Assembly: GCA_902806305.1 (NCBI GenBank)
Contig: CADCWC010000508.1
Span: 1 to 12,350 of the forward strand
Direction of reading: 5' to 3'
Source of the DNA: an uncultured Thermoleophilia bacterium
GTDB taxonomy: Bacteria > Actinomycetota > Thermoleophilia > Gaiellales > F1-60-MAGs149
DNA: 12,350 nucleotides
Shown: positions 6,254-12,350 of the stretch, piece by piece
Position numbering within the stretch: position 1 is the first letter of the stretch
Layout of the letters: each line of letters opens with the position of its first letter
Notes under the pieces: generated by a model
Database searches by the model: none
The model's input: the letters and a program-made list of their open reading frames with translations, nothing else
What the model was told of the DNA's origin: nothing
Made by a program: the position numbers and the translations under genes

Positions 6254-7666
6254 GTGAGCGACGTGGCGGTGGACGTGCGGATCGAGACGGACAGCATGGG
6301 TCCCGTGCCCGTGCGGGCCGACCGACTGTGGGGCGCCCAGACCGAGCGTTCGCGGTCGAACTTCCCGATCGGCGTCGAGCGCTTCCGCTTCACGCGACCG
6401 CTGATCCGCGCGCTCGGGGTGCTGAAGAAGGGCGCCGCCCAGGCGAACGGCGAGCTCGGCACGCTGCCGCTCGAGAAGGTGGAGCTCATCACGCGCGCCG
6501 CCGACGAGGTGATCTCCGGGGCGCTCGACGACCACTTCCCGCTCGTGGTGTTCCAGACCGGGTCCGGCACGCAGACGAACATGAACGCGAACGAGGTGAT
6601 CTCGAACCGCGCCATCCAGCTCGCGGGCGGCGAGCTCGGGACGAAGCGGCCGGTCCACCCGAACGACGACGTCAACAAGGGACAGTCCTCGAACGACACT
6701 TTCCCGACCGCCATGCACATCGCGGTCGTGGAGGAGATCGAGGAGGTCCTGATCCCGGCCGTCACCCGTCTGCGCGACACGCTGCACGAGAGGAGCGAGA
6801 CCTACGCGGACGTGGTCAAGATCGGCCGCACCCACCTGCAGGACGCCACGCCGCTCACCCTGGGCCAGGAGATCGGCGGCTGGGTGGCGCAGCTCGACTT
6901 CTGCCTGCTCGGGGTGCGCCACGCGCTGCCCGGGCTCTACGACCTGGCGATCGGCGGCACCGCGGTCGGGACCGGCCTGAACGCCCATCCCCGCTTCGGC
7001 GACCTGGCCGCCGCCAAGATGGCGGAGGAGACGGGACGACCGTTCCGCTCGGCGGCGAACAAGTTCGCGGCCCTCGCCGCCCACGACGCGCTCGTCGCGG
7101 CGAGCGCGTCCCTGCGGACGCTGGCCGGGGCGCTGATGAAGATCGCGAACGACGTGCGCTGGCTCGCCTCCGGGCCCCGCTGCGGCATCGGCGAGATCGT
7201 GATCCCCGAGAACGAGCCCGGCTCGTCGATCATGCCGGGCAAGGTCAACCCCACGCAGTCCGAGGCGCTGACCATGGTCGCCGTGCAGGTGTTCGGCAAC
7301 GACGCCGCCGTGGCGTTCGGCGGCTCGCAGGGCAACTTCGAGCTGAACGTCTACAAGCCGGTCATGGTCCACAACGTGCTCGAGTCGATCGAGCTGCTCG
7401 CGGACGCCTGCCGGGCCTTCGACGAGCACTGCGCGGTCGGCATCGAGCCGAACCGGGAGCGGATCGAGCGCAACCTGAACGAGTCGCTGATGCTGGTCAC
7501 GGCGCTCAACCCGCACATCGGCTACGAGAAGGCCGCCGAGATCGCGAAGAAGGCGCACGCGGATGGCACGACCCTGCAGGCGGCGGCCGAGGCGCTCGGA
7601 CACGTGACGGCCGAGCAGTACGCCGAGTGGGTGCGCCCCGAGGAGATGACGGCGCCCCGCGCCTGA
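6254..7666 (+). CDS. fumC: Class II fumarate hydratase (FumC)
   Basis: This 470-residue enzyme reversibly hydrates fumarate to L-malate in the cytoplasmic TCA cycle and needs no iron-sulfur cluster. Visible are the GSGTQTNMN segment (103-111), the NKGQSSNDTFPT substrate region, RTHLQDATPL with active-site His194, and the superfamily signature GSSIMPGKVNP (323-333) with the catalytic loop Ser325. Length and the N-terminal MGPVPVRADRLWGAQTERS match FumC rather than aspartase, argininosuccinate lyase or adenylosuccinate lyase. The GTG start at 6254 has GGAGG (6244-6248) 5 nt upstream. The gene stands alone on its strand, diverging from the YqgE gene and converging on an oxidoreductase gene. Confidence 0.97.
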   Translation: MSDVAVDVRIETDSMGPVPVRADRLWGAQTERSRSNFPIGVERFRFTRPLIRALGVLKKGAAQANGELGTLPLEKVELITRAADEVISGALDDHFPLVVFQTGSGTQTNMNANEVISNRAIQLAGGELGTKRPVHPNDDVNKGQSSNDTFPTAMHIAVVEEIEEVLIPAVTRLRDTLHERSETYADVVKIGRTHLQDATPLTLGQEIGGWVAQLDFCLLGVRHALPGLYDLAIGGTAVGTGLNAHPRFGDLAAAKMAEETGRPFRSAANKFAALAAHDALVAASASLRTLAGALMKIANDVRWLASGPRCGIGEIVIPENEPGSSIMPGKVNPTQSEALTMVAVQVFGNDAAVAFGGSQGNFELNVYKPVMVHNVLESIELLADACRAFDEHCAVGIEPNRERIERNLNESLMLVTALNPHIGYEKAAEIAKKAHADGTTLQAAAEALGHVTAEQYAEWVRPEEMTAPRA

Positions 7667-7712
7667 CGGGGGAGCCGCACGACGAGCCGTTCCCCCGGGC
7701 CGCGACGCCCGG
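7667..7712. terminator. Overlapping hairpins between convergent genes (candidate bidirectional terminator)
   Basis: Directly after the fumC stop, 7667-7675 can pair with 7689-7697 (nine pairs, one G-U). Alternatively, 7695-7700 (CCGGGC) can pair with 7707-7712 (GCCCGG) around a 6-nt loop. The two structures share bases and exclude each other. No T-run follows either one. The position between two convergent stop codons makes a termination or transcript-end-protection role likely. Confidence 0.4.
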
Positions 7713-7739
7713 TCGTGCCGGAGCCTTCGGAGGACATCG

Positions 7740-9017
7740 TCAGACGTCGGCCAGGATCTGCTCGGCGGCCCGCCGGCCGGCGCGCAGGGCGCCGTCGATC
7801 GAGGCGTTCTCCACCGCGTCGCCCGTGACGACGAGGCCGGGTCGCACGCCGATCGGTCCGCGGCCGGTCGATCCGGGTGGCTGGGCGTGCTGCGCCCAGC
7901 GGATGCGGTCGACCCGCAGCAGGTGCCACGCCTCGACCCCCGCCGACGGCCCGAACCAGCCTGTGAGCTGCCGACGGACCTGCTGCTCGAGCCGGTCGTC
8001 GTGGCCGTCCTCGGGGAGGCCGACGCAGGCCGCGGCCACGGTGCTGCGGTGGGGTGGTGCGTAGGACGGCGCGACGGCGCTCATGACCGCGAGGTTGTTC
8101 ACGGGCCCGGTCCCGGCGCCGTCGAGCACGATCCGTCGACCGGCCGGTGGCACCGGGGCGCTGAACCAGAGGCAGGTCATGCTCCGCGATGCCGATGGGA
8201 GCTCGTCGAGCCCGGTCAGGCGCGCGGCCGCGGGCGGGTCCGTCGCAACCACCACGGTCTGCGCCGTCACCCGACGACCGTCGGCCGTCACGACGGTCCT
8301 GCCGTCGACGGCGGCCACCTCGATCCCGGTCAGGACGGTCCCGGGTCGCAGGCCGGCGCGCATCTGCTCCGGGATGGCGCCCATGCCGGCGGCCGGCACG
8401 CACGTCGCGCCGCCCGCCATCATGGCGAAGGCCTGGTCGAGCAGCACGCTCGAGACGTCGAGCTCCCGCCGCAGGAACACGCCGCCGAACAGCGGCCGGA
8501 GGACGTGCTCCCGCAGCGGGGCGGACAGCGCCAGGCGGCGGAGTCGCTCCTCGGCGGTCGTCTCGACGGCTCGTGCGTCGAGCACGTGGCGCGCGGAGGC
8601 GCGCCAACGCAGGAGCCCGAGCGCGTCCGCGGGTGCGACGAGGCCCGCCTGCAGGGCCCGCACGTCGGCCGCGATCCGGCCGGGGACGCGCAGCGGGTCG
8701 GCGACCGTGTGCAGCCGGCCGCCGAGGGCGACGTCCGCGCCCGGCTCGAAGGGACGGAGCTCGAGCGCGTCGAGGTCGACTGCGTCGCGCACCTCCGGGT
8801 AGGCGTCGAACAGCACCTGGAAGCCCCGGTCCAGGCGGTGGCGGTCGACCTCGTCCGTCCGCACGCGGCCGCCGACCGTGTCCGAGGCCTCGAGCACCGT
8901 CACGTCACGTCCCGCGTCGGCGACGATCTGGGCGCAGCGGAGCCCGGCGAGGCCCGCGCCCACGACCAGGACGTCGGTCCGCTCCGGCAACGCGACCTGC
9001 GCGCCGGGCGGCGACAC
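7740..9017 (-). CDS. FAD-dependent amine-oxidase-type oxidoreductase
   Basis: This 425-residue flavoprotein belongs to the NAD(P)-binding/amine-oxidase superfamily that includes protoporphyrinogen oxidase and phytoene desaturase. The N-terminal Rossmann motif VVGAGLAGL (18-26) is followed by VLEASDTVGGRVRT (41-54), where the acidic residue binds the FAD ribose. The C-terminus carries the matching FAD-binding stretch VVTGDAVENASIDGALRAG. The substrate cannot be read from sequence. The start is probably GTG 9017; TTG 8990 (residue 10), with AGGT just upstream, is a real alternative, since no good Shine-Dalgarno precedes GTG 9017. The gene lies 44 bp downstream of the partner-switching genes on the same strand and may be co-transcribed with them. 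Confidence 0.88.
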   Translation of the reverse strand: MSPPGAQVALPERTDVLVVGAGLAGLRCAQIVADAGRDVTVLEASDTVGGRVRTDEVDRHRLDRGFQVLFDAYPEVRDAVDLDALELRPFEPGADVALGGRLHTVADPLRVPGRIAADVRALQAGLVAPADALGLLRWRASARHVLDARAVETTAEERLRRLALSAPLREHVLRPLFGGVFLRRELDVSSVLLDQAFAMMAGGATCVPAAGMGAIPEQMRAGLRPGTVLTGIEVAAVDGRTVVTADGRRVTAQTVVVATDPPAAARLTGLDELPSASRSMTCLWFSAPVPPAGRRIVLDGAGTGPVNNLAVMSAVAPSYAPPHRSTVAAACVGLPEDGHDDRLEQQVRRQLTGWFGPSAGVEAWHLLRVDRIRWAQHAQPPGSTGRGPIGVRPGLVVTGDAVENASIDGALRAGRRAAEQILADV

Positions 9018-9061
9018 GGGGGCGCTCGAGGCGTCGGTCCGCCGAGGCCCGCGCGGGTCGG

Positions 9062-9466
9062 TCAGGGCTCGATCAGGGCGAGGTGCAGGAAGTCGCCGTC
9101 GTCGGTCGGCCGCACCCGTACGTCGTCCGCGAGCCGGCTCAGCACCTCGCCGATGCCGGGGATGTCCGAGGCGTGCAGCAGGCGCTCGCCGCCGCCGTCG
9201 ACGAGCGGGCCGACGCGCATGTCGAGGCGCCGGTGCGACGCCTCGATGGACACCTGGACGCGCTCCGCCGACTGGTGGAGCGCGCCGCTCCCGGCGATGG
9301 CATCGCCGATCAGGACCGCGTCGTTCAGCCGGTCGAGCGACAGCTCCGCGCGGGCGGCGAAGACGCCGATGATGCGCCCGAGCACCGGCGTGACCATCGG
9401 CCCGGCCGCGATCGAGACGAGCACGCTGTCGTCGGATGTCGGTCCCGCGTCGGGAACGGTCATCAC
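9062..9466 (-). CDS. Small RsbW/HATPase-fold-like protein lacking ATP-binding motifs
   Basis: This 134-residue protein follows the RsbW-like kinase gene. Its layout parallels that kinase: an N-terminal strand (VLVSIAAGP), a helix with GRIIGVFAARAELSLDRLND, a second helix where the kinase has its N-box, a strand (RVQVSIEA), then a C-terminal PGIGEVLSRLADDVRV and DDGD matching the kinase's GLGLPMIASLSDSVEI and DDGD. The catalytic Glu and Asn of the N-box are absent (DAIAGSG, 55-61), and no DxGxG is present. I infer a degenerate paralogue that may bind the STAS protein or the kinase without phosphorylating. The start is GTG 9466, which overlaps the kinase stop by 4 bp with GGAG 8 nt upstream; the adjacent ATG 9463 is equally possible. 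An unrelated hypothetical protein cannot be excluded. Confidence 0.7.
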   Translation of the reverse strand: MMTVPDAGPTSDDSVLVSIAAGPMVTPVLGRIIGVFAARAELSLDRLNDAVLIGDAIAGSGALHQSAERVQVSIEASHRRLDMRVGPLVDGGGERLLHASDIPGIGEVLSRLADDVRVRPTDDGDFLHLALIEP

Positions 9467-9885
9467 CGGGCCGGCTCCGACAGGCGGTCGAGCGCGAACG
9501 TCATGATGACCTCGGTGTCGCCGTCGTCGGCGCCACCCCTGATCTCGACCGAGTCGCTCAGGGAGGCGATCATCGGCAGGCCGAGGCCCAGGCCGGGGCT
9601 GTCGGCCCGCGGGACGATGCCGAGCCCGTGGTCCCGCACCACCACGGACAGCGTGCGGTCGACGGGTCGCGCCTCGACCTCCATGACGCCCTCCCGGCCG
9701 GGATACGCGTGCACCACGACGTTCGTGCAGGCCTCCGTGACCGCCAGCTTGACGTCGGCCACGACGCGCGGCTCGGCGAGGAGCGCCTCGCAGAGGCCCG
9801 CGAGCGCCTGCCGCACGACGGCGACGTTCTCGGCCCGCGCGGGGACGCTCAGCCAGACGTCCGGTGCCTCGACGTGCGTGCTCAC
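9463..9885 (-). CDS. RsbW-like anti-sigma factor / serine kinase (HATPase_c_2)
   Basis: This 140-residue GHKL-fold ATPase is of the RsbW/SpoIIAB kind. Such proteins bind a sigma factor and switch partner to a STAS protein, which they phosphorylate on Ser. The N-box is intact, KLAVTEACTNVVVHAY (46-61), with catalytic Glu51 and Mg-binding Asn55. The G1 box is DHGLG (85-89), and the glycine-rich lid GLGLGLPMI is at 98-106. The GTG start at 9885 has GGAGGG 7-8 nt upstream and gives the expected N-terminus. The frame stays open further upstream only antiphase to the STAS gene. The STAS stop lies 4 bp upstream, so the pair is translationally coupled. The target sigma factor is not identifiable from this window. 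Confidence 0.93.
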   Translation of the reverse strand: MSTHVEAPDVWLSVPARAENVAVVRQALAGLCEALLAEPRVVADVKLAVTEACTNVVVHAYPGREGVMEVEARPVDRTLSVVVRDHGLGIVPRADSPGLGLGLPMIASLSDSVEIRGGADDGDTEVIMTFALDRLSEPAR

Positions 9886-9889
9886 GACG

Positions 9890-10270
9890 TCACCCTCCGT
9901 CGCCGCGGCTCCGGGCCAGAGCCTCGGCCGACGATGCGTCGATCGGGAACACGGACAGGAGGCCGGTGACCTCGAAGATGCGTCGGACGGTCGGTTCGGC
10001 CTCGTCGCCGAGCACGAGCGAGAAGAAGCCGCCGCTCTCGCGGGCCCGCCGGAGGCCGCCGAGCAGCACGCCGAGGATCGAGGAGTCGATGAACGTGGCC
10101 GGCGTGAGGTCGACGATGACGGGCACGCCTTCGTCGAGCGGGGCGGTGATGCCCTCGCGCAGCGGCGGGGCGGTGTAGAGGTCGTGCTCGCCACGAACCG
10201 TCAGGACCCGCGCCCCGTCGATCTGCTCCACCGCGAGCTGTTCGGAGTTCATCGACTCGGAATGATGCAC
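9890..10270 (-). CDS. STAS-domain anti-anti-sigma factor (RsbV/SpoIIAA-like)
   Basis: This 126-residue single STAS domain has the typical VLTVRGEHDLYTAPPLRE start and the conserved loop ATFIDSSILGVLLGG (58-72). Ser63 and Ser64 after Asp62 are the candidate phosphorylation sites for the neighbouring kinase. In the unphosphorylated state such proteins sequester the RsbW-type kinase and free its sigma factor. The C-terminal tail (ASSAEALARSRG) is slightly extended. The start is GTG 10270, with a purine-rich GGAAGAGAG upstream, or ATG 10252 (residue 7), which gives a more usual N-terminal length. It is the first gene of the minus-strand module. Confidence 0.93.
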   Translation of the reverse strand: MHHSESMNSEQLAVEQIDGARVLTVRGEHDLYTAPPLREGITAPLDEGVPVIVDLTPATFIDSSILGVLLGGLRRARESGGFFSLVLGDEAEPTVRRIFEVTGLLSVFPIDASSAEALARSRGDGG

Positions 10271-10435
10271 GTTCGGATCTCTCTTCCGTCTGGGACCGAG
10301 CCCCCCGCGTCGGCCACGTCGTCAGCGACTACCCGCTGCTTCCCTTCCGCAACCATGACGAGGCTCCGGCGGGGCCGTGCCGCTCCAGGAGCCGGCGGAC
10401 CGGGGGCACCCCGGGGGGCGCGGCGCAGGCGAGGC
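10271..10435. other. Intergenic spacer upstream of the STAS gene and downstream of the HD-GYP gene
   Basis: This 165-bp spacer holds no gene I can support. It should contain the end of the HD-GYP transcript and the start of the STAS operon, both on the minus strand. The HD-GYP-proximal half is hairpin-rich (see 10362-10414). The STAS-proximal half has the only less GC-rich bases. On the minus strand a TTGCGG and a TAGTCG 15 nt apart are a poor promoter candidate. I compared it by eye with the GEMM cyclic-di-GMP riboswitch and saw no convincing match. Confidence 0.4.
10362..10414 (-). terminator. Two consecutive hairpins downstream of the HD-GYP gene
   Basis: On the minus strand, just after the HD-GYP stop, 10409-10414 pairs with 10400-10405 (CCGGGG and CCCCGG, 3-nt loop). 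Then 10388-10393 pairs with 10362-10367 (GGCTCC and GGAGCC). There is no T-run. Their place 22 nt beyond the stop suits transcript termination, but the base composition also favours chance hairpins. Confidence 0.35.
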
Positions 10436-11833
10436 TCAGGCGGCGCGGGTCTCGACGTAGTCGCCGGACCGGCGGACGACGCGCTCGAGCGCCGCCACAC
10501 AGCGTCCGTCGAACGCCGCGCCGACCTCGGCGTGCAGCAGCGCGAGGGCGCGCTCGGGCGTCCACGCCTCGCGATACACGCGCTCGGAGACGAGCGCGTC
10601 GTAGACGTCGCAGACGGTGAGGATCCGCGTGTCGAGGTTGATCTGCTCGCCGGTGATCCCGAGCGGATAGCCACGGCCGTCGAGGCGCTCGTGATGGTCG
10701 CGCACGAGGCGACGGACGTCCTCCGAGTAGGAGCCGATGCGGCCGAGCAGCTCGTGGCCGGCCGCCGGGTGACGCCGGATCGCCTGGAACTCCTCGGTGC
10801 TGAGGGCGCCCGGCTTCTTCAGGATGGCGTCCGGCACGGAGAGCTTGCCGATGTCGTGCAGCAGGCCGCCGACCGCGAGCGTCCGCAGGACCCGCCGCGG
10901 CAGCCCCAGCTCGTCACCCACCTGGGCCGCGCGGAGAGCCACCCGTCGCGTGTGCTGGTCGGTCGAGGCGTCCTTCTCCACCAGGCGGCCGAGCAGGGCC
11001 TGGACATCGGGCCCCAGATAGGCCTCGGCGTCGAGGACGAGGTCCGCGGCGCGCAGGTCCCCGACCAGGGGGCGCGACGGCGCGGGCCGCCGGAGATCGG
11101 CGACGACGGGCGCTCCGACGCAGGCGATCCCGGCCAGCTCCAGCGCGTGCCCGAGCCAGAAGCCGAGGTGCCCGGCGCTCACCACCATCGCGCAGACGAG
11201 TCCCGTCGCGAGCCAGGCGACGCCGAGCGCGACCAGCAGGTCGGTCCGGCGGCGCGTCAGCGCGTAGGTGCGCAGGGTCCGCAGCGCGAGCGTGCCGTAG
11301 AGGGCGAGCCCGACCGCGAGCGTGACCAGGGCGGCTCCCGAGAGCGGCGTGGGGACCGAGGGGATCAGTCCCGGGAAGACGGCGACGACTCCCGTGAGCG
11401 CGGCGATCACGAGCAGGCCGGCGACCTGGAGGGCGAGGAGCGCCGGGACCCGTTCGGGTCGTCGCAGGGCGGGGAGCGCCGACAGGGCGAGGACGGCGCC
11501 GCCGACCGGGAGCGCCGCGCCGCCCGCGAGCGACACGAGGCCGTTCGGTCCGAGGAGCACCCCCGGCGTGGCGAGGCCGTGCACGCCGAGGAACGCGGCC
11601 ATGATCGAGAAGGCCCCGCCCGCCAGCACCGCGCGGGCGTCGCCGCGACGTGCTCCGATGAAGGTGAGCCCCAGGGCGGCAGCGGTGCAGACGCTCGCCG
11701 TGGCGACCACGACGGTGAAGTGGACCGCCGCGGGGCCGTAGAGGTCCACCCAGCCGATGAAGGGCAGGGACGCGAGCGGCAGCATCGCCGCGAGGACGAG
11801 GAACGCCACGGAGGACCGACCGGACGACGACAC
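10436..11833 (-). CDS. Membrane-bound HD-GYP domain protein (putative cyclic-di-GMP phosphodiesterase)
   Basis: From GTG 11833 this is a 465-residue protein. Residues 8-240 form about eight hydrophobic segments, like a membrane sensor domain of the MASE type. Then comes a linker of about 50 residues and an HD-GYP domain to the end. Metal-binding and family motifs are LLHDIGKLSVPDAILKKPG with HD at 326-327, RHPAAGHELL, and DHHERLDGRGYP with GYP at 388-390. All appear intact, so hydrolysis of cyclic-di-GMP at the inner membrane is expected. The signal sensed is unknown. The frame is open up to ATG 11998, but the extra 55 residues are Arg/Pro-rich, not protein-like, and would run over the sigma-factor start, so I prefer 11833. 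No Shine-Dalgarno is visible; a GATACC hexamer 8 nt upstream could indicate a leaderless start. Confidence 0.92.
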   Translation of the reverse strand: MSSSGRSSVAFLVLAAMLPLASLPFIGWVDLYGPAAVHFTVVVATASVCTAAALGLTFIGARRGDARAVLAGGAFSIMAAFLGVHGLATPGVLLGPNGLVSLAGGAALPVGGAVLALSALPALRRPERVPALLALQVAGLLVIAALTGVVAVFPGLIPSVPTPLSGAALVTLAVGLALYGTLALRTLRTYALTRRRTDLLVALGVAWLATGLVCAMVVSAGHLGFWLGHALELAGIACVGAPVVADLRRPAPSRPLVGDLRAADLVLDAEAYLGPDVQALLGRLVEKDASTDQHTRRVALRAAQVGDELGLPRRVLRTLAVGGLLHDIGKLSVPDAILKKPGALSTEEFQAIRRHPAAGHELLGRIGSYSEDVRRLVRDHHERLDGRGYPLGITGEQINLDTRILTVCDVYDALVSERVYREAWTPERALALLHAEVGAAFDGRCVAALERVVRRSGDYVETRAA

Positions 11834-11973
11834 GTCGAGGGTATCGGCAGCATCCCGGCCGGGCCTGAGGCGGGGAGAGCCCGGGCCGCCCGCACCGCGG
11901 CGCCGCCGGTCGCGTATGGTCGCGCCGTCGCCACGGCGGAACCGTTCGGGCGCGGGCGCTGTAGGAGGGGTAC
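11834..11973. promoter_or_regulatory. Divergent HD-GYP / sigma factor promoter region
   Basis: This is a 140-bp divergent spacer. Toward the sigma gene there is TATGGT (11915-11920), a housekeeping -10-like hexamer, and GGAAC (11938-11942), the -35 core typical of many ECF sigma promoters, which could mean autoregulation. No clear ECF -10 is seen at the proper distance. Toward the HD-GYP gene, GATACC lies just before the GTG. A GC-rich imperfect inverted repeat occupies about 11854-11890. All assignments are by eye. Confidence 0.3.
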
Positions 11974-12350
11974 GTGGAGGGCCGCCCACCGGAGGCACTG
12001 GATCTCGTCGCGCGGGCGCGACGCGGCGACGTCATGGCCTTCGAGCGCCTCGTGACCGAGCATCAGGGCATCGCCTTCCGGACCGCCTGCCTCCTCACCG
12101 GGGATGCCGGAGACGCGGAGGAAGCCGTGCAGGACGCGTTCCTGAAGGCCTTCCGGGCGCTCGGCCGCTTCCGCGACGGCGCGCCGTTCCGGCCGTGGCT
12201 CCTCCAGATCGTCCGCCACGAGGCGCTCAACCGGCGCGCGCGCTCCGGGCGGCGCGGGGCGCTTCCGCTCCGGCTCGCGCAGGAGCGCGCCGCCGACGCC
12301 GGCGAGGTCGAGGCGTCGCCGGAGGCGGCCCTGCTCGCGGCGGAGCGGCG
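11974..12350 (+). CDS. ECF-type RNA polymerase sigma-70 family factor (3' partial)
   Basis: The first 125 residues are inside the window. Sigma region 2 is clear: ARARRGDVMAFERLV (13-27), then LLTGDAGDAEEAVQDAFLKAFRAL (40-63), which corresponds to the core-binding and -10-recognition helices, and FRPWLLQIVRHEALNRRARSGRR (72-94). The Ala-rich stretch at the end would be the linker to region 4, which is beyond the window. There is no region 1 or 3, which indicates an ECF-group factor. The GTG start at 11974 has AGGAGG (11963-11968) 5 nt upstream, and the frame then runs to the window end. It is transcribed away from the HD-GYP gene. Any cognate anti-sigma gene would lie downstream, outside the window. 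Confidence 0.92.
   Translation, partial: MEGRPPEALDLVARARRGDVMAFERLVTEHQGIAFRTACLLTGDAGDAEEAVQDAFLKAFRALGRFRDGAPFRPWLLQIVRHEALNRRARSGRRGALPLRLAQERAADAGEVEASPEAALLAAER

Noticed and set aside
6250..8064. A 604-codon plus-strand frame overlapping fumC and continuing into the oxidoreductase region
   Set aside because: It is the +2 shadow of fumC, with an Arg-rich translation and no family resemblance, whereas fumC is certain in its own frame.
9886..10194. A 103-residue N-terminal extension of the RsbW-like kinase frame
   Set aside because: It overlaps the STAS gene in another frame and is Ser/Arg/Pro-rich. A good Shine-Dalgarno and the family N-terminus point to GTG 9885.
10271..10435. A possible cyclic-di-GMP riboswitch near the HD-GYP gene
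   Set aside because: Hairpins and GGTAG-like fragments are present, but the ordered conserved core of the GEMM classes could not be found. A covariance-model search would be needed to claim it.
11834..11998. A 55-residue N-terminal extension of the HD-GYP protein starting at ATG 11998
   Set aside because: The extension is Arg/Pro-rich, not protein-like, and would cover the ribosome-binding site and start of the divergent sigma gene.
8189..12055. A 1288-codon open frame on the plus strand, antisense to five minus-strand genes
   Set aside because: Its translation is an Arg/Pro/Ala/Gly-rich string that changes character at each underlying gene boundary, as expected of a GC-rich shadow frame. 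The opposite strand encodes recognisable families throughout.
1..12350. Mobile elements, CRISPR arrays, tRNA or rRNA genes
   Set aside because: I saw no transposase or integrase motif, no regularly spaced repeats and no tRNA or rRNA signature on either strand.

Overview
The window is dense, very GC-rich bacterial DNA with mostly G/C third codon positions, many GTG and TTG starts, and short or overlapping gene junctions. An F420-type (Ddn-family) oxidoreductase, a partner-switching anti-sigma module and a GC-saturated codon bias point to a high-GC actinobacterium. A deep-branching, Thermoleophilia/Solirubrobacter-like lineage is my guess, but the sequence alone cannot place it. I see no tRNA, rRNA, CRISPR array, transposase or phage gene, so this looks like ordinary chromosome.

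Region 1 (2-5134, plus strand) is a sugar ABC-transport operon. It holds the C-terminal two thirds of a periplasmic sugar-binding protein (the 5' end is outside the window), a double ABC-cassette ATPase and two different membrane permeases. Protein sequence and gene order both match the E. coli galactofuranose transporter YtfQ-YtfR-YtfT-YjfF. A 16-bp hairpin lies between the binding-protein gene and the ATPase gene. A PrmC/HemK-like methyltransferase is joined to the last permease by a TGATG stop-start overlap.

Region 2 (5141-7739) starts with a small F420-type nitroreductase-family gene that converges on the methyltransferase with only 6 bp between stops. Next is a YqgE/AlgH-family gene. A class II fumarase (fumC) diverges from it across an 84-bp spacer that carries a perfect 16-bp palindrome between two -10-like hexamers. 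A hairpin-rich 73-bp spacer separates fumC from the next, convergent gene.

Region 3 (7740-10270, minus strand) reads, in transcription order, STAS anti-anti-sigma factor, RsbW-like ATPase/kinase, a second small protein that looks like a degenerate copy of the RsbW fold, and an FAD-dependent amine-oxidase-type enzyme. The first three are tightly coupled (4-bp gap, then a 4-bp overlap), and the oxidoreductase follows after 44 bp.

Region 4 (10436-12350) holds an eight-helix membrane protein with a C-terminal HD-GYP cyclic-di-GMP phosphodiesterase domain on the minus strand. An ECF-type sigma factor diverges from it and is cut by the window end. Regions 3 and 4 together form a signalling neighbourhood. 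The least described element is the tandem pairing of a canonical RsbW-like kinase with a motif-less paralogue.
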